Assembly (NCBI GenBank): GCA_900766055.1
Contig: CAAFTZ010000109.1
Span: forward strand, 1-6,501
Length of the DNA: 6,501 nucleotides
Direction of reading: 5' to 3'
Origin: an uncultured Parasutterella sp.
Lineage (GTDB): Bacteria > Pseudomonadota > Gammaproteobacteria > Burkholderiales > Burkholderiaceae_F
Part shown: positions 1 to 5,953 of the stretch, in pieces
Numbering within the stretch: position 1 is the first letter of the stretch
How the letters are laid out: each line of letters starts with the position of its first letter
Program-made: the position numbers and the translations under genes
Notes under the pieces: generated by a model
What the model was told of the DNA's origin: nothing
The model's database searches: none
What the model saw: only the letters and a program-made list of their open reading frames with translations

Positions 1-26
1 AGACAAACTTATATAACAGAAATTCG

Positions 27-33
27 AAAGGAG
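27..33 (+). promoter_or_regulatory. Strong Shine-Dalgarno AAAGGAG, remote from the GNAT start
   Basis: AAAGGAG is a near-perfect SD, but no ATG, GTG or TTG lies at normal spacing behind it. The nearest good start is the ATG at 84, 50 bases away. If the hairpin at 36-75 folds, only AA (34-35) and TAAATTTG (76-83) remain between the SD and the ATG, an effective spacing of about 10 nt. A possible -10 box TATAAC lies at 12-17, with any -35 box mostly outside the window. Confidence 0.5.
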
Positions 34-35
34 AA

Positions 36-75
36 GGCGCTTCCTCCCCTGCCTGAAGGCAGGGGTCTCCGCGCC
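36..75. repeat. Two-tier GC-rich hairpin upstream of the GNAT gene
   Basis: The outer arms GGCGC (36-40) and GCGCC (71-75) enclose a symmetric 5x5 internal loop and a perfect 8-bp inner stem, CCCCTGCC (46-53) with GGCAGGGG (58-65), closed by TGAA. There is no U-tract on either side, so it does not look like an intrinsic terminator. On the minus strand the stem is preceded by GGAGA, which recalls REP-type palindromes and the subterminal hairpins of IS200/IS605-type elements. That resemblance is inference, because no transposase is in the window. Confidence 0.7.
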
Positions 76-83
76 TAAATTTG

Positions 84-599
84 ATGAAATTTTTAAAGCC
101 TGTCCCTCTTTCCATAGAACATAGGGAATTGCTTGACTCTTTCGATTGCCAATCTGATGCAATAAACGATTGGTTAAAGAGACATGCGATTAAAAACCAA
201 CTTGCTGGAGTTTCTCGCTCTTATCTAGTTTTTGACGATAATAACTTTTTAGCGGGTTATTTTTCGGTTCGAGTAGGAGTTATAGACCATTCCGTTTTAT
301 CGGCCGCCTTCAAAAAAAATCTGCCTAACCCTCTCCCCATTCTCTTATTAGGGCGCTTAGGAGTAGATGTCAAATACCAAGGGTTGGGGTTAGCAAAAGC
401 CATGGTCTACAAAACGATAAGTTTAGGATATGAAGTTGCCAGTGTTGCCAGCTGTTGGGCGGTGGTCGTTGAGCCTCTTACTGAAAACCTAACTCCTTTT
501 TATTTAAAGTTGGGATTTATCAAAACAAAGGCTGAACGACCTTTGCTTATCTTTAGGCTCCAGGATAAAAACGGCAACCCAACGATCTTCCCCGGATAG
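84..599 (+). CDS. TacT/AtaT-like GNAT N-acetyltransferase (toxin-type), 171 aa
   Basis: This is a GNAT acetyltransferase that resembles the TacT/KacT group, toxins that acetylate the amino group of aminoacyl-tRNA and block translation. The N-terminus (PVPLS, then DAINDWLKRHAIKNQ at about 25-39) follows the TacT pattern. The acetyl-CoA motif is R91-LGVDVKYQGLGLA (Q99-G100-x-G102), and PFYLKLGF places Tyr140 where TacT has its catalytic Tyr. All core parts are present and the length is normal, apart from a polar tail after residue 160. The ATG at 84 is preferred over the adjoining TTG at 81, as relatives begin at about this point. There is no SD within 15 nt (see the hairpin entry). The partner is normally a ribbon-helix-helix (DUF1778) antitoxin directly upstream, and none is recognisable in the 83 visible bases. 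The gene is AT-richer, with more TTA/TTG leucine codons, than the protease at 3230, which suggests acquisition. A housekeeping GNAT cannot be excluded. Confidence 0.85.
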   Translation: MKFLKPVPLSIEHRELLDSFDCQSDAINDWLKRHAIKNQLAGVSRSYLVFDDNNFLAGYFSVRVGVIDHSVLSAAFKKNLPNPLPILLLGRLGVDVKYQGLGLAKAMVYKTISLGYEVASVASCWAVVVEPLTENLTPFYLKLGFIKTKAERPLLIFRLQDKNGNPTIFPG

Positions 600-600
600 T

Positions 601-626
601 AAAGAAAAGGCCTCCCGAAGGAGGCC
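601..626 (-). terminator. Intrinsic terminator of the porin gene
   Basis: GGCCTCC (609-615) pairs perfectly with GGAGGCC (620-626) around a CGAA tetraloop. On the minus strand this is followed by TTTTCTTT (608-601), a proper U-tract. It lies 27 bp past the porin stop. The + strand side has no U-run directly behind the stem, so its use by the convergent GNAT gene is doubtful. Confidence 0.9.
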
Positions 627-652
627 CGACTAGCTAGCTTAAACTTTCTTGA

Positions 653-1819
653 TTAGAAAGAATGACGCATACCGAGATAAACCTGGTAGCCGTTGTAAGC
701 AACGTTTTCAACATCTTTCCATTCTTTGCCGGAATCGGCATAGCCAGCATAAGCCTTCAGGGCTGTACGCTTGCTAAGCGGATAGATGTAAGCTGCGCCA
801 ATGTTCCAAGCGCGGACGTCCCCGTCAACTGCAACTTTATTGGCTCCGACGTCTTTAGCTTCATCTTTACCGAAGAGGTAACGACCGCCAACTAAAACAT
901 CACCGCCGCCAACTGCAACCTTAGCGGATAAACCGAACATATGAGTTCTGCGACCGCTGTTCTGATGAGCAAATTGGTAGGCAAACATCGGTGTCCAAGA
1001 ACCGAGGTTATATTCCAAACCGTAGTTGATCGTGTAGATAGCTTTCTTCTTGCCAGTAGCTTCTTTGATCACCCTGTCTTTGTTAGCAGCCCAATCAGCA
1101 CCAATACCAAGAGCTTTGAATTCGTTTTCTGTGAAGAGATCGGAAACCTTAACTGCATCAGTACCTGTGGCCTTATTATCGACAGCTTCGAAAATCAAGC
1201 TGGATCTGATGGCGTTGGCTTGGTACTTAACGCCTAAGCCATAATAGTGGCTGTTATCGGACCACTTGTCAGTATCAGTGGCAAGACCGTTAGAGTACAT
1301 AGCATGTACGCTGAAACCTGAGAAGACAGGAGTTGCATAAACGACGGAGTTGTTGGTACGGCTAAAGCTTGTACCAATAGCGCTTGTCCAAGAAGAAAGA
1401 CCAAGGCCTGTTCCGAGAGCCCAACCAGTCAGAATGTGGTTAGACTGAGCACCGGAAGCTAAAGTGCCTGTACGGCCAGCGCCGAACTTACCGAAGTCGC
1501 CGTTGACATACATGAAAGCTTCACGGGTGAAGCCGCTAGTTGTGCCATTGCCTGCGTTAGCGACGTTGCCGTCGTCTGCAGAGAAGCCCTGTTCAAGGAT
1601 GAAACCGACGGAATATCCGTTTCCGAGGTCTTCAACGCCCTTGATACCCCAGCGGCTACCCTGATCGAAGCCAGATCTCAGTTGAACAGTTGTGTCAGCA
1701 TGTTTTGCTTTTTCTAAGAGGACGCCTTCTTCGATAACGCCATAGAGTGTGACGTTAGAAGCAGCAAATGCAATGCCGGATGTGGCCATTACAGCAGCAG
1801 CGATAAGTGTTTTTTTCAT
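653..1819 (-). CDS. Outer-membrane general porin (Gram-negative porin, OmpC/Porin_4-like), 388 aa
   Basis: This is a diffusion porin expected to form a trimeric 16-strand beta-barrel in the outer membrane and pass small hydrophilic solutes. A Sec signal peptide is clear: MKK, a hydrophobic Ala-rich core, then AFA with likely cleavage before ASNVTLYG (residues 20-27). Mature SNVTLYGVIEEG is the typical first strand of Neisseria/Burkholderia porins. The segment SGFTREAFMYVNGDFGKFGAGR (about 97-118) matches the strand and turn before the constriction loop. Alternating hydrophobic/polar strands run to the end, which closes with HSF. The terminal Phe is the signal read by the BAM complex. Length is normal for the family (350-400). 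The start is supported by GGAG at 1830-1833, 10 nt before the ATG. It is probably monocistronic, as a strong terminator follows and the permease upstream ends 103 bp away. Pore selectivity cannot be read from sequence. Confidence 0.95.
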   Translation of the reverse strand: MKKTLIAAAVMATSGIAFAASNVTLYGVIEEGVLLEKAKHADTTVQLRSGFDQGSRWGIKGVEDLGNGYSVGFILEQGFSADDGNVANAGNGTTSGFTREAFMYVNGDFGKFGAGRTGTLASGAQSNHILTGWALGTGLGLSSWTSAIGTSFSRTNNSVVYATPVFSGFSVHAMYSNGLATDTDKWSDNSHYYGLGVKYQANAIRSSLIFEAVDNKATGTDAVKVSDLFTENEFKALGIGADWAANKDRVIKEATGKKKAIYTINYGLEYNLGSWTPMFAYQFAHQNSGRRTHMFGLSAKVAVGGGDVLVGGRYLFGKDEAKDVGANKVAVDGDVRAWNIGAAYIYPLSKRTALKAYAGYADSGKEWKDVENVAYNGYQVYLGMRHSF

Positions 1820-1897
1820 TTGAGTAGTACTCCAATTGAAGTTGTAAAACTTGCAGAAAGTTCAAATTCCTAGCAAGCCTTCCTACTCAAACGAAAA

Positions 1898-1903
1898 ATT
1901 ATC
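1898..1903 (-). promoter_or_regulatory. Possible -10 box for the porin gene
   Basis: On the minus strand GATAAT (1903-1898) matches five of six bases of the -10 consensus. It would give a leader of about 70 nt before the porin ATG. The hexamer 17 bases further upstream, TTAGGC, is a poor -35 box. This would need an activator or a tolerant sigma factor. It is the best candidate in the 103-bp spacer, not a firm call. Confidence 0.25.
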
Positions 1904-1922
1904 CTCACGGACTCTATATTGC

Positions 1923-2900
1923 CTAACCTAATCCCCCAAAATACCTTGTCAAAAAAGCGACTGCCATTGGAACAGTGAAGGAGGAAACAACTGTTGTAAT
2001 GATCATTGCATTTGCAATAACAGCCTCAGCTGCATGAAACTGTCTGCACATCAAATAAACATTAACACCCATCGGAAGGCAGCCTAAAAATACAATCGCC
2101 GTCGTCTCAACCGGGCCTAATCCGATTAACAACGCTAAGCAAAATATAAGCGTAGGATGAATGAATAATTTGATGGAGCTCAATACAACGCTCTTTCCTA
2201 ACCCTTGGCCTATTCCGTATTCGGACAACCCCATCCCCACCACAATCAGGCTCAATGCAGTTGCTGAGTTGCCTATTAGACGGACAGGCTCGTCAATCAC
2301 ATAGGGGATGCTTAATCCCGTAAAGCTCCAGGCAACCCCGCAAAAAATGGCAATAATCAAGGGATTTTTAAAAACTGACGCTAGAGTTTTCAGAAAAGAG
2401 CGGATTGTGAGATGTCCCGACTGAAGAGAGAATTCAACCGCAATTGAAACCAAGGTCCACAGCACTAAGGCGTTTAAAGATAATACCGCTGATACTGAAG
2501 GAGCGGCTTTCTCTCCGAGCATCGCAATAGCCAAAGGCAGGCCAAGAAGTCCGTTATTGGAGAAAACGCATCCGGTACCGAAAATTGCAGTTTCTACCGG
2601 CTTCATTTTCAAAAGATATCCGGAAACAAATCGTCCGATAAAAAACAGAATGAAGCACGCTCCGAAAAATGCGATCAATAACCTTAAATCTGCATGGCTT
2701 TCCGTTAACGCAAGGTTGGACAGAAGGCGGAACAACATCGCAGGAAGAGCAATATTAAAAGCAAACTTTGAAAGAACCGTGCTGGCGGTTTTATTAAATC
2801 CAAACCAGCGCGATAGTGCAAAGCCCAAGAAAATAAGCAGAAAAAGCGGCGAACTTTTTCCAAATTGGAGTAAAAATTGAGTAAATAAAGTTTGTTCCAT
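1923..2900 (-). CDS. AEC-family transporter (auxin efflux carrier/malate permease type), 325 aa
   Basis: This is an inner-membrane secondary transporter of the AEC family, whose bacterial members include malate and other carboxylate permeases such as MleP-like proteins. The substrate cannot be told from sequence. Around ten hydrophobic segments are visible (for example at about 16-30, 72-95, 133-157, 178-196, 238-262 and 291-318) in two halves. Family hallmarks are FSNNGLLGLPLA (113-124), the FKNPLIIA stretch with its conserved Asn-Pro (178-185), and PMGVNVYLMCRQF (276-288) before the last helices. Length is typical at about 310-325. The ATG at 2900 fits the family N-terminus, but the bases before it have no good SD. 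A small ORF on the same strand ends 58 bp upstream without an intervening terminator, so co-transcription is possible. No convincing terminator follows the stop. Confidence 0.9.
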   Translation of the reverse strand: MEQTLFTQFLLQFGKSSPLFLLIFLGFALSRWFGFNKTASTVLSKFAFNIALPAMLFRLLSNLALTESHADLRLLIAFFGACFILFFIGRFVSGYLLKMKPVETAIFGTGCVFSNNGLLGLPLAIAMLGEKAAPSVSAVLSLNALVLWTLVSIAVEFSLQSGHLTIRSFLKTLASVFKNPLIIAIFCGVAWSFTGLSIPYVIDEPVRLIGNSATALSLIVVGMGLSEYGIGQGLGKSVVLSSIKLFIHPTLIFCLALLIGLGPVETTAIVFLGCLPMGVNVYLMCRQFHAAEAVIANAMIITTVVSSFTVPMAVAFLTRYFGGLG

Positions 2901-2958
2901 GGGTGAGGTCTTATTAAATAATTTTCTTTCATCTTACGCCTACAACCTTTAGCAGAGC

Positions 2959-3129
2959 CTATTCCTCAGGCTTTTTCTTAACGATCTCAATCATCCGGTT
3001 CTTTTTATTTTTAACAATCGCTCTGGGCTGCATTAATTTGTTGACCTTTTTCTCTTGCTGAAACGATCCGATTTCTTTTGTTTGATTTGTTCGAAAACGT
3101 AACATCTCTTCATCTGAATTTACGTTCAT
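2959..3129 (-). CDS. Putative lysine-rich small protein, 56 aa
   Basis: An unrecognised ORF runs from the ATG at 3129 to a TAG, with in-frame stop codons directly before the start (TAA GAG TAA ATG), so it is not the tail of a longer frame. The product begins MNVNSDEEMLRFRTNQ and ends MIEIVKKKPEE. It is hydrophilic, rich in Lys, Glu and Gln, without a signal peptide or membrane segment, and has a strongly basic middle (KNKKNR). The SD is weak (AAGAG with about 3-nt spacing), and the ATG at codon 9 is an alternative start. It lies divergent from the protease gene and 58 bp ahead of the permease on the same strand. It fills most of an otherwise unexplained 296-bp gap. No function is assigned; chance openness of an AT-rich spacer is the alternative. 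Confidence 0.4.
   Translation of the reverse strand: MNVNSDEEMLRFRTNQTKEIGSFQQEKKVNKLMQPRAIVKNKKNRMIEIVKKKPEE
3078..3105 (+). promoter_or_regulatory. Weak sigma70-like promoter candidate for the protease gene
   Basis: TTGTTT (3078-3083) and TAACAT (3100-3105) are separated by 16 bases and would start transcription near 3112, giving a leader of about 118 nt. The site lies inside the oppositely oriented 56-residue ORF. No convincing sigmaE-type promoter was found closer to the gene. Confidence 0.25.
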
Positions 3130-3157
3130 TTACTCTTAATTTTGTTCATCCGATTTC

Positions 3158-3174
3158 ATTAAGTAGCCCTTAAT
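3158..3174. repeat. Inverted repeat ATTAAG-N5-CTTAAT in the divergent spacer
   Basis: Two perfect 6-bp arms (3158-3163 and 3169-3174) flank TAGCC. The element lies between the small minus-strand ORF (start 3129) and the protease start (3230), a suitable place for an operator acting on either. Repeats of this size also occur by chance in AT-rich DNA. Confidence 0.25.
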
Positions 3175-3229
3175 TCAAATAGTTAAAGATCTAAACCAAG
3201 CTAAACTTTATCTACCAAGGATTTATTTG

Positions 3230-4693
3230 ATGCTTCGTATTTCAATGAAAAAAACGGCCGCAGCCGCTGCCGTCACTTTCGCTGTTGTCGCCGGCTCTTT
3301 AGTCCAGACATCTCCGATTGCTCCGATAACCTCCGCTCACGCTCAGCAGGCGCAGCTGCCTGACTTCACCAAGCTTGTGGAGGACAACGGTAAAGCAGTC
3401 GTAAGTATTCAGGTTACTCAAAAAGCCGCTGTGCGTAAAAACGCAAACCCTTTCAAAGGGATGCCCAAAGACAAGCTCGATGAGCTCCGTCGTTTCGGAT
3501 TCCCGTTCCCCTTCCCCGGACCGGATGGTTTTGAAGGTCGTATGCCAGAACGCAAAGGCCAAGGCTCCGGCTTCATTATTAGTCCGGACGGTCTGATTCT
3601 TACTAACCATCACGTTGTTGATGGCGCTGATGAAATCAAGGTCCATCTGACTGATGATCGTGAGTTCAATGCCAAAGTTATCGGCAGTGATGCCAAAACA
3701 GACGTTGCTGTCATTAAGATCGATGGGAAAGACCTTCCGTGCGTTAAGCTCGGCAACTCTAAAGATGTCAAAGTAGGCGAGTGGGTTGCTGCTATCGGCG
3801 CTCCCTTTGGGTTAGAGAACACAGTCACGAGCGGTATCGTCTCTGCTAAGAGCCGTAACCTCCCAAGCGATCAGTTTGTCCCGTTCATTCAGACTGACGC
3901 CGCCGTCAACCCGGGCAACTCCGGCGGTCCTCTTTTCAATATGAAGGGAGAAGTCATCGGCATTAACTCTCAGATCTTCTCTACTTCCGGCGGCTTTATG
4001 GGCTTGTCCTTCGCCGTTCCTATTGATCTGGCGCTTCAGATTAAAGACGAACTCGTCAAACACGGTAAAGTAAACCGCGGCCGTTTGGGTGTAATGATCC
4101 AAACAATGAGTCCGGAGTTGGCAAAATCTTTCGGCCTTGAGAAAAACAAAGGCGCTTTGATCGCTCAGATCCAAAAAGACTCCGCAGCTGAAAAAGCCGG
4201 CCTGCAGGAAGGAGATATCGTCATCCTCTTCGACGGAAAGGGCATTGATAATGCTGCAGACCTCTCTCGTGCAGTCGCTTCTGCTCGCCCGGATACCGAG
4301 CACAACGTAAAAGTTCTTCGTGAAGGCAAAGAAGCTGAAGTGAAGGTCAAACTTGACGCAGCTGCCGATACTTCAGTTGCTAAAGGCAAAGCTGCTGAAG
4401 AAGCTCGCGGTCGTTTAGGCGTAACCGTCCGCGGTTTGAATGACGAAGAGAAGAAAAAATACGGTGACGGTCTCGTTGTCGTCGAATCTCATGGTCCTGC
4501 TTCCGAGGCCGGAATCAAAGAAGGTGATGTCCTCTTATCCGTAGGCGGCAAGAAGATTCGCTCCTTCGAACAGTTCAAAGATGCTGTGAATGCTGCTGAC
4601 AAGACACTAGCTCTTCAAGTTGCTCGTGACGGAAGCAGAACATTCCTGGCCGTAAAACTTGATCCGAAAGACAAAAAAGAAGAGAAGAAATAA
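3230..4693 (+). CDS. degQ: Periplasmic Do-family serine endoprotease (DegP/DegQ/MucD type), 487 aa
   Basis: This is an HtrA/Do-type serine protease that degrades or refolds damaged envelope proteins in the periplasm. A signal peptide runs from MLRISMKKT through an Ala/Val-rich core to SAHA, with mature QQAQLPDFTKLVE. The chymotrypsin-like domain carries the triad His128 (TNHHVV), Asp158 (KTDVAVI) and Ser231 (NPGNSGGPLF). Two PDZ domains follow, at about 285-375 (RGRLGVMIQ) and 393-480 (RGRLGVTVR). The Phe/Pro-rich stretch before the core barrel (GFPFPFPGPDGF, about 90-101) fits the LA-loop region of the family. Two PDZ domains exclude the one-PDZ DegS group; DegP versus DegQ is not decidable here. 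The ATG at 3230 is chosen because AAGGA (3217-3221) lies 8 nt upstream; the TTG at 3227 and the Met at 3245 are alternatives. The gene stands alone, with a terminator directly behind it and no lepA downstream. Confidence 0.96.
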   Translation: MLRISMKKTAAAAAVTFAVVAGSLVQTSPIAPITSAHAQQAQLPDFTKLVEDNGKAVVSIQVTQKAAVRKNANPFKGMPKDKLDELRRFGFPFPFPGPDGFEGRMPERKGQGSGFIISPDGLILTNHHVVDGADEIKVHLTDDREFNAKVIGSDAKTDVAVIKIDGKDLPCVKLGNSKDVKVGEWVAAIGAPFGLENTVTSGIVSAKSRNLPSDQFVPFIQTDAAVNPGNSGGPLFNMKGEVIGINSQIFSTSGGFMGLSFAVPIDLALQIKDELVKHGKVNRGRLGVMIQTMSPELAKSFGLEKNKGALIAQIQKDSAAEKAGLQEGDIVILFDGKGIDNAADLSRAVASARPDTEHNVKVLREGKEAEVKVKLDAAADTSVAKGKAAEEARGRLGVTVRGLNDEEKKKYGDGLVVVESHGPASEAGIKEGDVLLSVGGKKIRSFEQFKDAVNAADKTLALQVARDGSRTFLAVKLDPKDKKEEKK

Positions 4694-4713
4694 TCTTTTG
4701 ATTTAATTCATCT

Positions 4714-4756
4714 AAGCTCGGCTTCCGCAACAGCGGTTGTCGAGCTTTTTGTTTTA
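4714..4756 (+). terminator. Intrinsic terminator of the protease gene
   Basis: AAGCTCG (4714-4720) pairs with CGAGCTT (4741-4747), and an inner CCGC-AACA-GCGG hairpin sits in the loop. The stem runs into TTTTTGTTTT. It starts 20 bp after the protease stop. Confidence 0.88.
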
Positions 4757-4924
4757 GGATTTCTTGGAACGAGACTATTTTGTTCGGTAGTCACAATTAA
4801 TTATGTGAAAAAGACTACAAAATTACCGCAACAATGCGGTATAGGATTGTTCAAAAATAGGTATCAATCATTAGATTTATACTTAAAAATCAATAAGTAC
4901 AGTAAAAACCCCTATAAGAAACTA
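4757..4924. other. AT-rich spacer without a gene; one small hairpin
   Basis: I find no coding frame longer than a few codons here on either strand. The only structured element is a perfect 7-bp hairpin at 4824-4841, TACCGCA and TGCGGTA around ACAA. It has no U-tract on the + strand, while on the minus strand it is followed by ATTTTGTAG. Its role is unknown; no minus-strand gene is nearby that would need a terminator. Confidence 0.4.
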
Positions 4925-4953
4925 TTGTCTTAACTACCCTCAGTCCCTACAAT
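4925..4953 (+). promoter_or_regulatory. Sigma70-like promoter upstream of the 46-aa protein
   Basis: TTGTCT (4925-4930) and TACAAT (4948-4953) are separated by exactly 17 bases. Transcription would begin near 4960 and give a leader of about 115 nt before the ATG at 5076. Confidence 0.5.
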
Positions 4954-4993
4954 GCATTTGTACGTTTTTAAAACTTAGACTCCTTTTAAGCCG

Positions 4994-5038
4994 AATTCGA
5001 CGTCTTGATCGGAAAGCTACAAGTTTCCAAGACGAATT
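4994..5038 (+). promoter_or_regulatory. Imperfect stem-loop in the leader of the 46-aa protein
   Basis: AATTC (4994-4998) and GTCTTG (5002-5007) pair with CAAGAC (5028-5033) and GAATT (5034-5038), with GAC bulged on one side. An inner GGAAA/TTTC stem (5011-5014 with 5024-5027) continues it. A second small hairpin, GAGG with CCTC (5039-5053), follows. Two stems in a promoter-proximal leader could be regulatory, but they match no riboswitch class I recognise. Confidence 0.35.
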
Positions 5039-5075
5039 GAGGAACAACGCCTCCGTAATTAGGATGGAAGAATTT

Positions 5076-5216
5076 ATGTTGGACTATTTAAGAGAAGAAT
5101 TCGCCGCTTACAGTAACGAACTGATCATTATTGGCGTTTTAATTATCGCCTTTGTCAGTTTCTATTCTCGTTTCTTTCTGAAAAGCAGCAAAAAGAAAAA
5201 CACAAGTAATCGTTAA
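5076..5216 (+). CDS. Small single-pass membrane protein, 46 aa
   Basis: A short gene of unrecognised family. The product begins MLDYLREEFAAYSNE, has one hydrophobic helix at about residues 16-30 (LIIIGVLIIAFVSFY), and ends in a basic tail with KSSKKK. Positive charges after the helix predict N-out/C-in topology in the inner membrane, with the acidic N-terminus in the periplasm. GGAAG (5066-5070) lies 5 nt before the ATG. A good promoter (4925-4953), a structured leader and a GC-rich hairpin just after the stop frame it as an independent transcription unit. It is convergent with the MarC gene. Small proteins of this build often assist a larger membrane complex, but nothing here names a partner. 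Confidence 0.6.
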   Translation: MLDYLREEFAAYSNELIIIGVLIIAFVSFYSRFFLKSSKKKNTSNR

Positions 5217-5221
5217 CAGCA

Positions 5222-5240
5222 AGGCCGCAGAGCGCGGCCT
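5222..5240 (+). terminator. GC-rich hairpin between convergent genes, probable terminator
   Basis: AGGCCGC (5222-5228) pairs with GCGGCCT (5234-5240) around AGAGC, directly after the stop of the 46-aa gene. The + side continues as CATTTATACC and the minus side as TGCTGTTAAC. Neither is a clean U-tract, so it may act on both convergent transcripts with modest efficiency. MarC ends at 5261 on the other strand. Confidence 0.55.
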
Positions 5241-5260
5241 CATTTATACCTATGTTCTAT

Positions 5261-5941
5261 TTATTTTGGCACGGACGATACTAGAGTCAGCCATAATTCT
5301 GAGAAACCCGTCCAGAAAATCTGCACACCTAAACACACCAAAATAAATGAGAAAATGCGTCCGATTGCATCCGAGCCACTTGGTCCCAATATCTCAGTAA
5401 TACGATCAGCGTAACGGAAGCATAACCAAACAATCAGAGCATTCGCCAAAGCTGCAGCAAAGGCTCCGATCACATTAGGAATGGTGAAATTCATTGATGT
5501 ACCGATAGCTGTTGTCACAGCAATGGCGCCCGGTCCTAAAGTGAGCGGCATCGTAAACGGATAAAAAGCAAGCTTCATCCAATCCTGATCGGTTCTCGGC
5601 TTATGAGCTCCGGCAGTTGACTCAACTTCCTCCTCCCCTTCACTAGAAGAAGAAGTATTATTCAAAGCCAACCATCCGGCAGAAAAAAGAATCAGGCCGC
5701 CAGCGACTCGAAGAACTCCGAGAGAAATCCCAAAAAAGCTCAGAACAAAAGAGCCGGCACATAGGGTCACCAGCGCCATGATCAGAAAGTAAATACAGAC
5801 TTTATTGGATAAGATCATGCGCTGAGCGCGGGTTGCTCCCGAGGTTATCGTCAGGAAAAACATCGCCGCCCCGATAGGATTAACCACCGTCACTAAAGAC
5901 GTAAAAACATAAAGAAAAGTGCTCAGGAATGAGGAAAGCAT
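5261..5941 (-). CDS. MarC-family integral membrane protein, 226 aa
   Basis: A MarC/UPF0056-type inner-membrane protein. The physiological role of the family is unsettled: early links of MarC to multiple antibiotic resistance were not upheld, and some members are described as small amino-acid transporters. Six membrane segments are visible at about 8-31, 42-66, 71-93, 127-147, 153-176 and 193-219. Family features are VVNPIGAAMFFLTIT in helix 1 (19-33) and PLTLGPGAIAVTT (132-144) opening helix 4. They are separated by a hydrophilic Ser/Glu-rich loop (about 95-122). Length is normal (about 200-230). The ATG at 5941 fits the family N-terminus, and no other start lies between it and the in-frame TAG upstream. 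No SD precedes it, but a perfect -10 box lies six bases away (separate entry). A hairpin shared with the convergent 46-aa gene follows. Confidence 0.92.
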   Translation of the reverse strand: MLSSFLSTFLYVFTSLVTVVNPIGAAMFFLTITSGATRAQRMILSNKVCIYFLIMALVTLCAGSFVLSFFGISLGVLRVAGGLILFSAGWLALNNTSSSSEGEEEVESTAGAHKPRTDQDWMKLAFYPFTMPLTLGPGAIAVTTAIGTSMNFTIPNVIGAFAAALANALIVWLCFRYADRITEILGPSGSDAIGRIFSFILVCLGVQIFWTGFSELWLTLVSSVPK

Positions 5942-5947
5942 TTTGTG

Positions 5948-5953
5948 ATTATA
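5948..5953 (-). promoter_or_regulatory. TATAAT -10 box immediately upstream of the MarC start
   Basis: Read on the minus strand, TATAAT (5953-5948) is followed by CACAAA and then the ATG at 5941. Transcription would begin at or within a base or two of the start codon, so the mRNA would be leaderless. The -35 region is poor (TTCAGC at 16-bp spacing). Confidence 0.45.

Noticed and set aside
1..78. C-terminal end of an upstream gene in frame 1
   Set aside because: The frame is open to the TAA at 76-78, but only 25 codons are visible, the second half is the hairpin sequence, and the residues match no family I recognise; too little to call a CDS.
2705..2932. 75-codon frame overlapping the permease start on the minus strand
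   Set aside because: It lies almost wholly inside the permease in another frame, has no SD, and its composition is that of a shadow of membrane-protein codons.
3091..3118. Possible sigmaE promoter (GAAAACG ... TCTGA) for the protease
   Set aside because: The first box is a poor match and the spacing is about 13 bases, too short for the known sigmaE pattern.
3812..4303. Long minus-strand frame of 163 codons inside the protease gene
   Set aside because: The + strand carries an unmistakable Do protease with complete triad and PDZ domains; the antisense frame has no recognisable domain.
4994..5053. Riboswitch in the leader of the 46-aa gene
   Set aside because: No conserved core of any class I know (fluoride, guanidine, Mn, SAM, cobalamin) could be found; it is kept only as a generic structured leader.
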